Origin: Ktedonobacterales bacterium
GTDB lineage: Bacteria > Chloroflexota > Ktedonobacteria > Ktedonobacterales > Ktedonobacteraceae
Reading direction: 5' to 3'
DNA: 62,988 bases
NCBI GenBank assembly: GCA_027451525.1
Contig: DAIDJF010000029.1
Coordinates: 1-62,988, forward strand
Shown: piece after piece, positions 18,019 through 26,883 of the stretch
Numbering within the stretch: the first letter of the stretch is position 1
Layout: every line of letters starts with the position of its first letter
The notes under the pieces: generated by a model
What the model saw: only the letters and a program-made list of their open reading frames with translations
What the model was told of the DNA's origin: nothing
Databases searched by the model: none
Position numbers and translations under genes: made by a program

Positions 18019-19967
18019 GTACAGAACGACAGCAAGAACTAGGGCTGCGCGAGACTGGCCCTGTCTCACGCGTTGATACGTATACATTTGAGCCTATTCG
18101 TGGATACCCGATGCTCCAATGGGCAGGAAAGCGTCCTTTTACCTCAACTCAATACTATCCAGCTCAACATAAAGAAACCTATGGTCCTGAAGTAGAAGGC
18201 TGGCGCAATAAGCTGTACTGGGGGGATAATCTACAGGTGATGAGTCATTTGCTTAAGGAATACCGGGGAAAAGTGAAGCTGGTGTACATTGATCCGCCGT
18301 TCGACTCGAAAGCTGATTATAAGAGAACAATACAAATCAAGGGTCAATTAGCATCAAGTGATCAAATGGTATTTGAAGAGAAACAATATACAGATATATG
18401 GGTTAATGATGAATATCTGCAATTTATGTATGAGAGGCTAATACTAGTGAAGGAGTTGTTAGATGATGGAGGGGCACTTTATTTACATTGTGATTGGCAT
18501 AAATCCCATTATTTAAGACTCATTCTTGACGAAATCTTCGGAATGGACAATTTTGTTAATGAAATTATTTGGAAGAGACGTGGAGGACTATTAAACCAAA
18601 CGCGTCAATATGGAGTTGCAACAGATACCATTTTATTTTACGTAAAATCCTCAAGTTATATTTGGAATCAGCAATATTCAAAATATGACACAGAGGATTA
18701 TGTTCAGGAGCGTTTTAAATATGTGGATGAAAATGGCAGAAGATATCGCCTCAGTCCCATAGTAAGTCCATCCTATAGTCCAAACCTAATTTATGAGTAT
18801 AAAGGATATAAGCCGCCGAAGAATGGATGGTCTTTGTCTTTTGAAACAATGCAACGTTTCGAATCTGAAGGAAGATTATATTTCCCTGATGACAAGAACC
18901 AACGTATACAGAGAAAACAATATTTAGATGAGTGGAATGGAAGAGTGGTTCAAAATTTATGGGATGATATTCCACCCGTGAATCCAATGGCAGGAGAAAA
19001 AATTGACTACCCTACTCAAAAACCGGAATTACTACTGGAGCGTATTATTCGAGCATCTTCTCGTCCTGGTGACTTGATCTTTGATTGTTTTATGGGAAGC
19101 GGTACCACACAATCAATAGCGATGAAATTGGGGCGTCGTTTTATTGGTGCAGATATTAACCTCGGCGCAGTACAAATAACTACAAAGCGTTTACTGGCAG
19201 TATCTTCGGAACTTGATACCCATCTTCAGAAATTGTTTTCTGAAGATAACCAACCCGCCATTTTCTACACAGGTTTTGAGATGTATAACGTCAATAACTA
19301 CGATATTTTCCGCAATCCAGCGCAGGCAAAAGAACTGCTGATCCAGGCCCTGGAAGTGAACCCTTTTCCAGCTGGAAGCCTCTTCGATGGCGAGAAAGAT
19401 GGGCGCATGGTCAAAGTTATGCCAATTAATCGTATTGCCACGCGCCAGGACCTTAACGACTTGCTTACGGGCTTTGATTATCGAACCTTTGAGAAGCGTC
19501 AGGCTGAACATCCTAATCAGGTTGTGGAACGGGTCACATTGGTCTGCATGGGCCACGAGCCTGATCTTGCCGCTGTACTTGCGCAGCAGATGGCTCCCTT
19601 CAAACTGGATATCCAGGTGGTTGATATTTTGCGGGATAAGCAAGATCTTCAGTTTAAGCGTGAAGCAGAAGCAAAAATTGTCATTCGAGAAGGCTACCTG
19701 GTGATTGAACAGTTCTATCCGATGAATCTGATGATGAAACTCAGTCTCCAAAAAGAATATGTGGAAAACTGGCGTGAACTAGTTGACTCGATTATGATCG
19801 ATTGGAACTATGATGGGGCTGTGTTACAACCTACGGTGATCGATGTGCCCGAAGGCAATGCGCTGGTTGCCGGACGCTACCATATTCCTGACGATGCAGG
19901 TACTATTCGCGTGAAGATCACCGATCTGCTCTCAGAGTCGCTAGAGATGGAGCTGAAACATGGCTAA
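18015..19967 (+). CDS. mod: Type III restriction-modification methyltransferase (Mod)
   Basis: A 650-residue N6-adenine/N4-cytosine methyltransferase with the catalytic motif first (I-D-P-P-F at ~91) and the SAM motif after (D-C-F-M-G-S-G-T-T at ~356), the beta-class order of type III Mod. The variable region between (about 110-320) is AT-rich and probably holds target recognition. The C-terminal ~230 residues are an extra domain. It overlaps the helicase by 4 bases and res by 8 bases. It should methylate one strand of an asymmetric site and guide Res. The lower GC of the middle part (about 18300-19000) suggests exchange of the recognition domain. Confidence 0.9.
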   Translation: MSTERQQELGLRETGPVSRVDTYTFEPIRGYPMLQWAGKRPFTSTQYYPAQHKETYGPEVEGWRNKLYWGDNLQVMSHLLKEYRGKVKLVYIDPPFDSKADYKRTIQIKGQLASSDQMVFEEKQYTDIWVNDEYLQFMYERLILVKELLDDGGALYLHCDWHKSHYLRLILDEIFGMDNFVNEIIWKRRGGLLNQTRQYGVATDTILFYVKSSSYIWNQQYSKYDTEDYVQERFKYVDENGRRYRLSPIVSPSYSPNLIYEYKGYKPPKNGWSLSFETMQRFESEGRLYFPDDKNQRIQRKQYLDEWNGRVVQNLWDDIPPVNPMAGEKIDYPTQKPELLLERIIRASSRPGDLIFDCFMGSGTTQSIAMKLGRRFIGADINLGAVQITTKRLLAVSSELDTHLQKLFSEDNQPAIFYTGFEMYNVNNYDIFRNPAQAKELLIQALEVNPFPAGSLFDGEKDGRMVKVMPINRIATRQDLNDLLTGFDYRTFEKRQAEHPNQVVERVTLVCMGHEPDLAAVLAQQMAPFKLDIQVVDILRDKQDLQFKREAEAKIVIREGYLVIEQFYPMNLMMKLSLQKEYVENWRELVDSIMIDWNYDGAVLQPTVIDVPEGNALVAGRYHIPDDAGTIRVKITDLLSESLEMELKHG

Positions 19968-22629
19968 ATCGGTTGTTGTGCAGAATGATTTCCCGTTTTA
20001 TGCTCATCTGCGCCAATTCTATGCCGAGAATCGCACGCGTATCCGCCAGCATTATCGCGAGTTGAGTAGGAAGTACCTGGATTTCAATCATCCAGAGAAT
20101 GCCAATGCCTTTCTCCGCCAGCCTCAGTTTGAGGCGCTGGAGATGTATATCTTTCTCAAAGAGTTTCTTGACAATAAACCAATGCATCAGATTTTCAAAG
20201 AGTGGTCAGAACGATTTGGGGCCTTTGCCGAACGAGGCGTGGTCGCCACCTATGACCATCTTGGTCAGGTGGCTCAATTAGGGATGTTCGAGGAACCCAC
20301 CAAAGAAATCTACGATCACATGTATGTTAACCTGAAAAATGCTGCGCGCAGTTATCCCAACTATATTTTCGCATTGACCATGGGCACGGGTAAAACGATT
20401 CTCATGGCGACCTGCATTTTCTATGAGTTCATTCTTGCCAATAAATTTCCCAAAGACCCGAAATATTGCCATAACGCGCTGGTTTTTGCACCCGATACGA
20501 CCGTGTTGCAATCGCTACGTGAAATTCAGACCTTTGAGATGGCGCGTGTCGTGCCACCAGAGTATGTCAGTTGGCTAGAGACTAATCTGCATTTTCATTT
20601 TCTCGATGAAGCGGGTATGACCCTGAACATCCTAGATCACTCGCGTTTCAATCTGATTATCTCGAATACACAGAAAGTCATTTTGAAACGCCAGCATAAA
20701 ACGAAATCTCCCCTGGATCTCTTTCTCTCCAGTCGCCCAATCCAGGCTCCCGCTGGTTCTGTTTATGCCCAGTATGGTGATCTCTATGCCGATGATGAAC
20801 TAGAGAGTGAAGAGGAACTCACGTCGAACCAGCGTTTTCGAAAACTGCAGCGTCTTCAGCAACTGGGCATTTATGTAGATGAGGCCCATCATGCATTTGG
20901 CAAACAACTGGCTGAGGATATGGGCGCAGGAGAGAGCAAGACGAGCCTGCGTTTGACCATCGACGAACTTGCCAGCAGCTTGCAGCGCGCAGGTTCACGC
21001 GTGGTAGCTTGTTTCAACTATACGGGCACACCCTATGTCCAAAATCGCATACTCCCAGAAGTGGTCTACGCCTTCGGTCTGTCTGAAGCAATCCAAAAAC
21101 GCTATCTCAAGCAGGTGCATGTGCATGGCTATGATAATACCCGCACTGCAGAATTCGTTGAGATGGCAATTGCACATTTCTGCCAGCATATCACCCTCGA
21201 TGAGCGTCACGAAGGACTCCTCCCCAAATTTGCTTTTTTTGCCACAACTATTGAAGAACTTCAGAAGGAATTGCGCCCTGCGGTTGAACAGGCATTGCAA
21301 AAACGTGGTATCTCCACGAACAAAATCCTAGTCAACGTTGGCGATCCGAAACTGACCTCGAACGAAGATATTCGCGAGTTTAATCGCCTGGATACACCTG
21401 ATTCACAGAAGCAATTCATTTTACTCGTCAATAAAGGACGGGAGGGCTGGAATTGCCGCTCCCTATTTGCGGTGGCACTCTATCGGAAACCAAAATCACG
21501 CATTTTTGTTCTGCAAGCATCGATGCGCTGTCTGCGTGCGATCGGCGAGGTGCAACGTACTGCCCAGGTCTATTTGAGTAAAGAGAATATATCTATTCTG
21601 GATGATGAGCTTCAACAGAATTTCCGTGTGGCGGTGCAAGATCTCGTCGCCAAAGAGAACCATGCCCAGATTTACCAGATTCGGGTGCGGCAGCCCGTGG
21701 AGAAAGTGCGCCTGGTCCGGGTGCGCAACCTCTATCAGTTGAAGGAAAAACGCCTGCCAGATGCTGTCCAGCTCGATTTGCAAAACATTCCGAAAGACCA
21801 GTATCGTCTTCATCATGAAGAACGTGTAGGTCTTTCAGCGAGTGGGCAGGTGATAAAAAACGAAGATGTTTCAGCGGTGCGTAGCCAACGGATATTTAGC
21901 TCGTTTATGCTGGTGGCGGAGATCGCACGCTATCTGAATCGATCATGCCTGGAAATCGAGCAGATATTGCGTCGTTCAGCAGAGGGTATAGACGCCATCG
22001 TCGCGCAGGTCAATGAATTTAACGAAATTCTCTATGATTGGATCATTCCTCACCTGTTTCATGATCTCTACGAAATCAAAGCATATAAGGATGAAGAAGA
22101 GCAGGTCATCGAACTGGTGAAAGTGCCTGAGCGAGGCTACTACGAAGTCAGTGCGTCGCCTGATCTCGTCAGCCAGGCACAAGTGTATCAGACCATGATG
22201 GAGAAAAGTTTTCACCTGGATGCTTACTGTTTTGATTCGCGTCCAGAGTATCAGCTCTTTCAAGACTTGCTGCGTGATCGCCTGATCAAGAAAGTCTATT
22301 TTACAGGCATGTTGACCCATGGCCAGTCCGACTTTTTCATCCAATATATTGATCCCGAATCGCATACCATTCGCAGCTACTACCCAGATTTCTTGCTGCA
22401 AAAAGAGGATGGGCAATACTTTATTGTGGAAGTCAAAGCGGATAATCAGATAGATGCTCCTGTTGTCCAGGCCAAACGACTCTCGGCGGAGAAAATGGCT
22501 GCGGCCAGTAATATGCGCTATTTTCTGCTCAAAGCCAGCGATGCCGCAAAGGGCCACTATACAATGATTTGGAGCCAGGAGCAGCGAGAGCACTACTTAG
22601 ATGCCGTGATTCAACAACACTTAGGATAG
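19960..22629 (+). CDS. res: Type III restriction enzyme Res-like helicase-nuclease
   Basis: An 889-residue SF2 protein: M-G-T-G-K-T near 140, D-E-A-H-H near 306, a motif VI-like region near 520 and C-terminal nuclease P-D-F-L-L ... F-I-V-E-V-K-A near 808-825, a PD-(D/E)XK site. With Mod it should form an ATP-dependent restriction complex. It is the last gene of the three-gene operon and overlaps mod by 8 bases. No motif is missing, so the system looks intact. The added upstream UvrD-nuclease is unusual for a plain type III system. Confidence 0.9.
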   Translation: MAKSVVVQNDFPFYAHLRQFYAENRTRIRQHYRELSRKYLDFNHPENANAFLRQPQFEALEMYIFLKEFLDNKPMHQIFKEWSERFGAFAERGVVATYDHLGQVAQLGMFEEPTKEIYDHMYVNLKNAARSYPNYIFALTMGTGKTILMATCIFYEFILANKFPKDPKYCHNALVFAPDTTVLQSLREIQTFEMARVVPPEYVSWLETNLHFHFLDEAGMTLNILDHSRFNLIISNTQKVILKRQHKTKSPLDLFLSSRPIQAPAGSVYAQYGDLYADDELESEEELTSNQRFRKLQRLQQLGIYVDEAHHAFGKQLAEDMGAGESKTSLRLTIDELASSLQRAGSRVVACFNYTGTPYVQNRILPEVVYAFGLSEAIQKRYLKQVHVHGYDNTRTAEFVEMAIAHFCQHITLDERHEGLLPKFAFFATTIEELQKELRPAVEQALQKRGISTNKILVNVGDPKLTSNEDIREFNRLDTPDSQKQFILLVNKGREGWNCRSLFAVALYRKPKSRIFVLQASMRCLRAIGEVQRTAQVYLSKENISILDDELQQNFRVAVQDLVAKENHAQIYQIRVRQPVEKVRLVRVRNLYQLKEKRLPDAVQLDLQNIPKDQYRLHHEERVGLSASGQVIKNEDVSAVRSQRIFSSFMLVAEIARYLNRSCLEIEQILRRSAEGIDAIVAQVNEFNEILYDWIIPHLFHDLYEIKAYKDEEEQVIELVKVPERGYYEVSASPDLVSQAQVYQTMMEKSFHLDAYCFDSRPEYQLFQDLLRDRLIKKVYFTGMLTHGQSDFFIQYIDPESHTIRSYYPDFLLQKEDGQYFIVEVKADNQIDAPVVQAKRLSAEKMAAASNMRYFLLKASDAAKGHYTMIWSQEQREHYLDAVIQQHLG

Positions 22630-22902
22630 ATGCAATAAATAAGGGTATACCCATCAGAGGCAGTGTAACGTGAGATGGCATGGTTCCAAGAGTGGAACAT
22701 AACGGCGCATATCTAGGGAAACGGTGCGTGGTGATAGCCTAGCTTGGCAATTTCCTGAGAACCTGAGATGTTTCTCTGCAACTTCGGCATGCGCTGAGAA
22801 TCTTATGGTTATATTCAATATGCCTTTCCTGTATTACTTGTAATATCTAATGTCGCAGTTCTCCAATCAAGCGTGTTTCATAGTAAAGGAGAGATCTGTT
22901 GT

Positions 22903-23700
22903 ATGGCGAGAAAAAAGAAAGAAGAGACAACACCGCCCGTAGCACTCCCAAAGGCAGCTCCAGCGACTCGTGTAACTGCTTCAGTACCGTCTGTCGCGCT
23001 CCTCATTGATGGAGAAAACACCATCATTCCTGATCAGATGGCGTATGTTCTGGTAGAGGCTGGTCGTATGGGCGGCGTCACTATCCGACAGGTTTATGGC
23101 AATTGGACCGCTCCATCTATGCAAACCTGGAAAAAATATGTCGCGCATTATGAGCTAGAGCAGGTCGGTAACCGTTCAGGTCAAAATGCCACGGATATTG
23201 CGCTCGTGATTGGCGCGATGGATTTACTCACTCGTGGCATCAAGCATTTTTGCCTAGTTGCTGGTGATAGTGACTACGTACCACTTGTCTCTCGCCTGCG
23301 CCAGGATGGGTGTACCGTCCTGGTTATCGGATCTTCAGCTGCTTCCCAGGCATTGAAAGAAGTCAGCAGCAAATTTCTTTCGATCGACCAATTACTCCCA
23401 CAAACTGCCGTATCCGTTTCTCCACCCGCTGCTACCTCCTCTTCATCACAAATACCAAAACTTTCTAAATTACTTATACAGGCGTATCAGAGTGTCGCCC
23501 AGAAGCAGAAAACTGAATGGGTGCTTCTTTCTCAGATAGGCCTGGCACTGAGACAACAGAATCCAACATTTGAAGCAACCTATGGAAAAAAGAACCTCTC
23601 TGAGCTTATCCAGCAATGTAATGGGGATTTTGAAACACGCAAGCGCGCCAGTGGCAACGGCCAAGTAGAGGAGATGCGTTTGCGTTCAAAGCGATCATGA
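22903..23700 (+). CDS. NYN-domain RNase-like protein with OST-HTH/LOTUS domain
   Basis: About 265 residues. A PIN-like NYN domain (about 25-165) shows A-L-L-I-D-G-E-N, A-T-D-I-A-L and L-V-A-G-D-S-D-Y-V-P-L-V, the acidic residues that bind metal. A LOTUS-type winged helix follows (about 185-265). NYN-LOTUS proteins (LabA/DUF88) are thought to bind and cut RNA. The start at 22903 follows AAAGGAGAG by 9 bases; an ATG at 22873 is upstream of that site and less likely. It lies 273 bases after res, so it may be separately transcribed, but it belongs to the same island. Confidence 0.85.
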   Translation: MARKKKEETTPPVALPKAAPATRVTASVPSVALLIDGENTIIPDQMAYVLVEAGRMGGVTIRQVYGNWTAPSMQTWKKYVAHYELEQVGNRSGQNATDIALVIGAMDLLTRGIKHFCLVAGDSDYVPLVSRLRQDGCTVLVIGSSAASQALKEVSSKFLSIDQLLPQTAVSVSPPAATSSSSQIPKLSKLLIQAYQSVAQKQKTEWVLLSQIGLALRQQNPTFEATYGKKNLSELIQQCNGDFETRKRASGNGQVEEMRLRSKRS

Positions 23701-23733
23701 ATCCTCTTTGTACAGGTTAGAGCTAAGCGAAAA

Positions 23734-23771
23734 GAACATGATAATTTCTATATACTGAAATTATCATGTTC
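23734..23771. terminator. Perfect 15-bp hairpin after NYN gene
   Basis: GAACATGATAATTTC (23734-23748), an 8-base loop and its exact complement (23757-23771). No strong T-run follows on the plus strand; the minus side reads TTTTC. It is a terminator-like or protein-binding hairpin 34 bases after the stop. Confidence 0.5.
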
Positions 23772-23785
23772 AAGTCTCCTTGTTT

Positions 23786-23955
23786 GTAAACTTTGACAAT
23801 ACGCGGCTCTCCCGCACTTTTCGTGCTATGAGGACACTCGTGTACACCTTCTTGCTGAGGAATGGCTTTTCAAGCAGGTTGAGAAACGTTCGTCCACCAG
23901 TATGGTAGAGCTTAGCACGAAAAGTGCGGGAGAGCCGCGTATTGTCAAAGTTTAC
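23786..23955. repeat. Perfect 42-bp inverted-repeat element, 170 bp
   Basis: The arms 23786-23827 and 23914-23955 are exact inverted copies over 42 bases, beginning GTAAACTTTGACAATACG. The 86-bp centre has no repeat. The element abuts a truncated tyrosine recombinase. A perfect repeat implies recent movement or an inverted duplication. Adjacent bases show no clear target duplication. Confidence 0.7.
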
Positions 23956-24009
23956 AGGTTTGGCAGAGCAAACTTACATGTTATTCGGAATACACCTACC
24001 TCGTTACCA

Positions 24010-24228
24010 ATGATCAGATGGAAAGGGAAGGGGTGTTTTGTAGTGGAAAGCATTAGTTGGGAGTTCTATCCCTCTGTAGCTGAGAATCAGTATGCACGGA
24101 GCTGGCTGGAGATTCAGTCAATACTAGGTCTGGCAAGCAATACGATAAGTGCTTACGGTTGCGAGGCCAATGACTATCTTGTTTTTTGTCAACGATCTGG
24201 CCGCCCATTCCATGTTGGCGGCAGATAA
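24010..24228 (+). pseudogene. Truncated tyrosine recombinase (N-terminal core-binding domain)
   Basis: The open frame contains W-L-E-I-Q-S-I-L-G-L-A-S-N-T-I-S-A-Y-G, the SAM-like core-binding start of phage-type integrases, then stops after ~73 residues. The catalytic domain with R-H-R-Y is missing. It may be the scar of a site-specific element; two complete recombinases lie 1.6 kb downstream. Confidence 0.5.
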
Positions 24229-24681
24229 TTGAGATTTTCCAGGTTACTTCTTTGTTCTAAGCTCATTCCAATTTCTTGTTAAGAATTTTCGGCATAAATA
24301 TTAATTTAGCCCATCATTTCTTTAGAAGTAGTTTTGTTTACCTTAGAAGAAGCTGAACCTTTTTATGGATGACTTGTGCACTACCAGTCTACCTGTTATG
24401 CTTTCTAACATGAAGGAAGAGAGACAATCTACCCTCCTTCCAAGATTTTAGCTTCCCACGGCTGACAGATCTTGAGACGAAGTTAGGTGGTTTGTTCTCT
24501 TCCTTCTCGGCTTATGTGCGAGGTAGTTGCCTTATACACATTGCCTTCTCCTGCAGCATAGCATATTCAGAAGACTCTGGACAATGCTCTAGAGTTAGAA
24601 TATTCTGTGAACTTTGCTACTGGTAGACCTAGATGAAAGTATGGTGTAACTTGCCTCTGATCTTGTGGTCTAGGAGGTTTC
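24229..24681. other. Intergenic, no supported gene
   Basis: About 450 AT-rich bases with no coding-quality frame on either strand. The AGGAGG at 24672-24677 belongs to the small gene that follows. Confidence 0.4.
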
Positions 24682-24840
24682 ATGTCTTTCGCTGATTGGA
24701 TGTCTCTGCTTGCCGTCCTGGTCAGCTTGCCTAGTGCCTTTGTGGCCACTGTGGGTATCATCACAGTGGTGAAGAGAATGCGGCGCAAGTGGCGAGGACC
24801 AAGGCCAGTGTTGCTCCTACCTTCTCCTAAGAAGCAGTAG
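24682..24840 (+). CDS. Small single-pass membrane protein (52 aa)
   Basis: It begins M-S-F-A-D-W-M-S and has one hydrophobic helix (about residues 8-30), then a basic tail with K-R-M-R-R-K-W-R-G. AGGAGG lies 4 bases before the ATG, and a strong terminator follows 26 bases after the stop, so it is a self-contained gene. The layout, a short helix plus positive tail, resembles small membrane peptides, including some type I toxins, but no antisense RNA is evident. Confidence 0.6.
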   Translation: MSFADWMSLLAVLVSLPSAFVATVGIITVVKRMRRKWRGPRPVLLLPSPKKQ

Positions 24841-24866
24841 TACAAAATCCATAAGTATAGGCGGTG

Positions 24867-24895
24867 GGCGGGTCTCAATGGAAACCCGCCTTTTT
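24867..24895 (+). terminator. Rho-independent terminator
   Basis: GGCGGGT (24867-24873), a 10-base loop, ACCCGCC (24884-24890), then TTTTT. It ends the small membrane-protein gene. Confidence 0.8.
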
Positions 24896-24955
24896 GTGTC
24901 TAGCTGGTTTACAGATTGTTTCACCAAAGCTAGGGCAGGCCCGGAATTCCAAAAA

Positions 24956-25504
24956 TTACACCAACGGCAACTGAAGAAATGTGGGCATACGCGCATTATA
25001 TTCTGCAATGAACGCAACACGTTCTTCCTGTGACAATTCGGCTAGTGCCTCCTGTAGACGGTGGCGGCGATCTTGCCAATTGCCTGGTTCATGTGAGGAA
25101 GGATGCTGGTTGCTGAATATCTTTTCACCGCATAATACCTTGCGCCGGAGAAACGGCTCTGGCGTGCTGATGCGGAAATCAGCGAGCATTTCAGGAGTTG
25201 GAGAAGACAGGACACACCACTCAGTGGGCAGTGAAGCAATGTGCTGTACCCAGCTTGGACACGACACATCATACCGCTCAGCAAGATACTCAGCAGCACT
25301 CGCACAAAAGGCAGCCCACTGGCGTTCTTGTTCAGTTGATGTATCTGTCAAGAGAATTGGTTCGCTGAGCAGGTTTTTGCGCGAGCGAGTGTGATAGAGA
25401 AAAAAAGAGTTCATGAAGTTCCCGATAGCAACGCGGAACTCTTCTCCTTCGATGAGTAAACGATAGGTTTTTGCAAGTGTCTGTCTTTCAAACAGCTTCC
25501 TCAC
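24956..25504 (-). CDS. Uncharacterised protein, partner of a DUF6036-like gene
   Basis: A 182-residue soluble protein from a GTG start at 25504. It contains S-C-P-S-W-V and [10 protein letters not shown]. In my recollection such proteins, with a W-containing centre and an F-R-R-x-x-I/V-x-x segment, sit beside DUF6036 nucleotidyltransferases. That matches the split gene just upstream on the same strand (C-terminal part ends 25579). The pair may be a toxin-antitoxin or abortive-infection module. With its upstream gene broken, its own transcription may have changed. Confidence 0.6.
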   Translation of the reverse strand: MRKLFERQTLAKTYRLLIEGEEFRVAIGNFMNSFFLYHTRSRKNLLSEPILLTDTSTEQERQWAAFCASAAEYLAERYDVSCPSWVQHIASLPTEWCVLSSPTPEMLADFRISTPEPFLRRKVLCGEKIFSNQHPSSHEPGNWQDRRHRLQEALAELSQEERVAFIAEYNARMPTFLQLPLV

Positions 25505-25578
25505 CTCTTCTCTGTTTCTCTGTGCTGTTTTGTCTCTTCTTCTGAAATCATATCATATAGAGGCGCGAAAATAAAAGC

Positions 25579-25791
25579 CTAGTTTGGGCCAAACCAGGTA
25601 GTTAGTGTTTGTGGGAGGCCATAGGTGACTTGTAAGAGCAAGTTGGGAAAATATTTGCTTACGATCCATTGGGCCATACTTCGAGTATGGACATTGAGCA
25701 ATTCGCACAATAACCGAATATCAGAATCATCTTTCGCGCGGCCTGCCATCAGTTTGCAGGCTAAGATGTAGTCAATATTTATATGGAGAAC
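25579..25791 (-). pseudogene. C-terminal part of interrupted DUF6036-like nucleotidyltransferase
   Basis: Read on the minus strand, the frame gives L-H-I-N-I-D-Y-I-L-A-C-K-L-M-A-G-R-A-K-D, then D-I-R-L-L-C-E-L-L and R-S-M-A-Q-W-I-V, ending at a stop at 25579-25581. This is the usual C-terminal half of DUF6036/AbiEii-like proteins. Its N-terminal half lies 3.2 kb away at 28999-29391, also minus, with a Tn554-like element between them. The join near the shared AAC (25789-25791 and 28999-29001, plus strand) restores an open frame. Confidence 0.75.
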
Positions 25792-25848
25792 ATTGACAGG
25801 CTTCTACCCTGCCCAATATACTCCAGAAAATATTGATGGAGGCGAAGA

Positions 25849-26883
25849 ATGTCCCTCGATCTCAACCCAGCACCAGCTAGCCAGATAGTTCATATTACCA
25901 TTACGTATGCCCAGAGCAAAATGGTAGACGTTTCGACAAATTCCCCCTTGATCGACCTCTTTCTACGCAAAGTGAAAATGAGCTTGTCCGAACTCACCTG
26001 GATTAATTACGCTCATGACTTGAAAGTCTTTTTCACAGTCCTCGGCCAGCCCCTTGAGGAGATCAATCGGAAGTCGTGTTTGCACTTCATGGAACAGCAA
26101 GATCAAGCTGGCCTTTCCAGTCTGACCATTAACCGCCGTTTGGCCGCCGTCTCTTCCATGTTTACTGAACTCAATCTGATTGATCCAGAGCGTTTTCCCC
26201 AGAACCCAGTTGCGCCTCTTCAGCGAAATAAACAGGCACGGCGAAGGAGCCAGAGCTTGTATCGTCCTCAACCTCAACGAGTGCCTGATATCATCTCAGA
26301 AAAGGATCTTCAACTCTTTTTCGCCCAGCTCCCTACTTGGCGGGATCGTGTCCTCATCTTGCTGATGTGGATTTCGTGTTTGCGAATCAGCGAAGCCGTC
26401 TCCATTGGCTTTCAGGATATCGAGTGTAGCAATCGTAGTATTCGTATCCGCCATAGCAAAGGAAACCTGGAGCGCGTGGTCTACATGGATCGTTATACAT
26501 TTGCAGCTCTCAACAAGTATCTCGATGAAGAACGACGGGATCTGTTTCCAGCGGTGGAGGAGATTTTTGTCTCTTTCAAGGGCGTTGCTCGTGGCCAGCC
26601 CCTCTCAGTGAATGCATTGCAACATGCGATAGACTACTATGCAACAAAGGCAGGACTCTCATTGCATGCGCATCTCTTCCGCCATACAGGTATTACCTCC
26701 CTGGTCATGCAAGGAATGTCGGAGTCTGCTCTTCGTAAGCTTGTAGGACATCGGAACGTCAATTCGCTTCTCCCCTATTTGCACCTGGGAGATAGATATG
26801 TGGCTTTGGAATTTGAAAAGGCTCAAAATGTCTTTAGCCCAACGAGTACGCTGCACATGCAAGTACCTGGAGGTGAACAATGA
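25849..26883 (+). CDS. tnpA: Tyrosine recombinase, Tn554 TnpA-like
   Basis: A 344-residue tyrosine recombinase. A SAM-like core-binding domain (about 35-125) with L-T-W-I-N-Y-A-H-D-L is followed by a catalytic domain with R-I-S-E-A-V, H-L-F-R-H-T-G and the tyrosine in L-L-P-Y-L-H-L. The start follows GATGGAGGCGAAGA. It overlaps the next gene by ATGA, implying coupled translation. The two recombinases should act together on the element's ends and target. Nothing is missing, so the element may be active. Confidence 0.85.
   Translation: MSLDLNPAPASQIVHITITYAQSKMVDVSTNSPLIDLFLRKVKMSLSELTWINYAHDLKVFFTVLGQPLEEINRKSCLHFMEQQDQAGLSSLTINRRLAAVSSMFTELNLIDPERFPQNPVAPLQRNKQARRRSQSLYRPQPQRVPDIISEKDLQLFFAQLPTWRDRVLILLMWISCLRISEAVSIGFQDIECSNRSIRIRHSKGNLERVVYMDRYTFAALNKYLDEERRDLFPAVEEIFVSFKGVARGQPLSVNALQHAIDYYATKAGLSLHAHLFRHTGITSLVMQGMSESALRKLVGHRNVNSLLPYLHLGDRYVALEFEKAQNVFSPTSTLHMQVPGGEQ

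Noticed and set aside
21976..22593. Minus-strand frame of 205 codons opposite res
   Set aside because: It is antisense to the Res nuclease domain and has no independent support.
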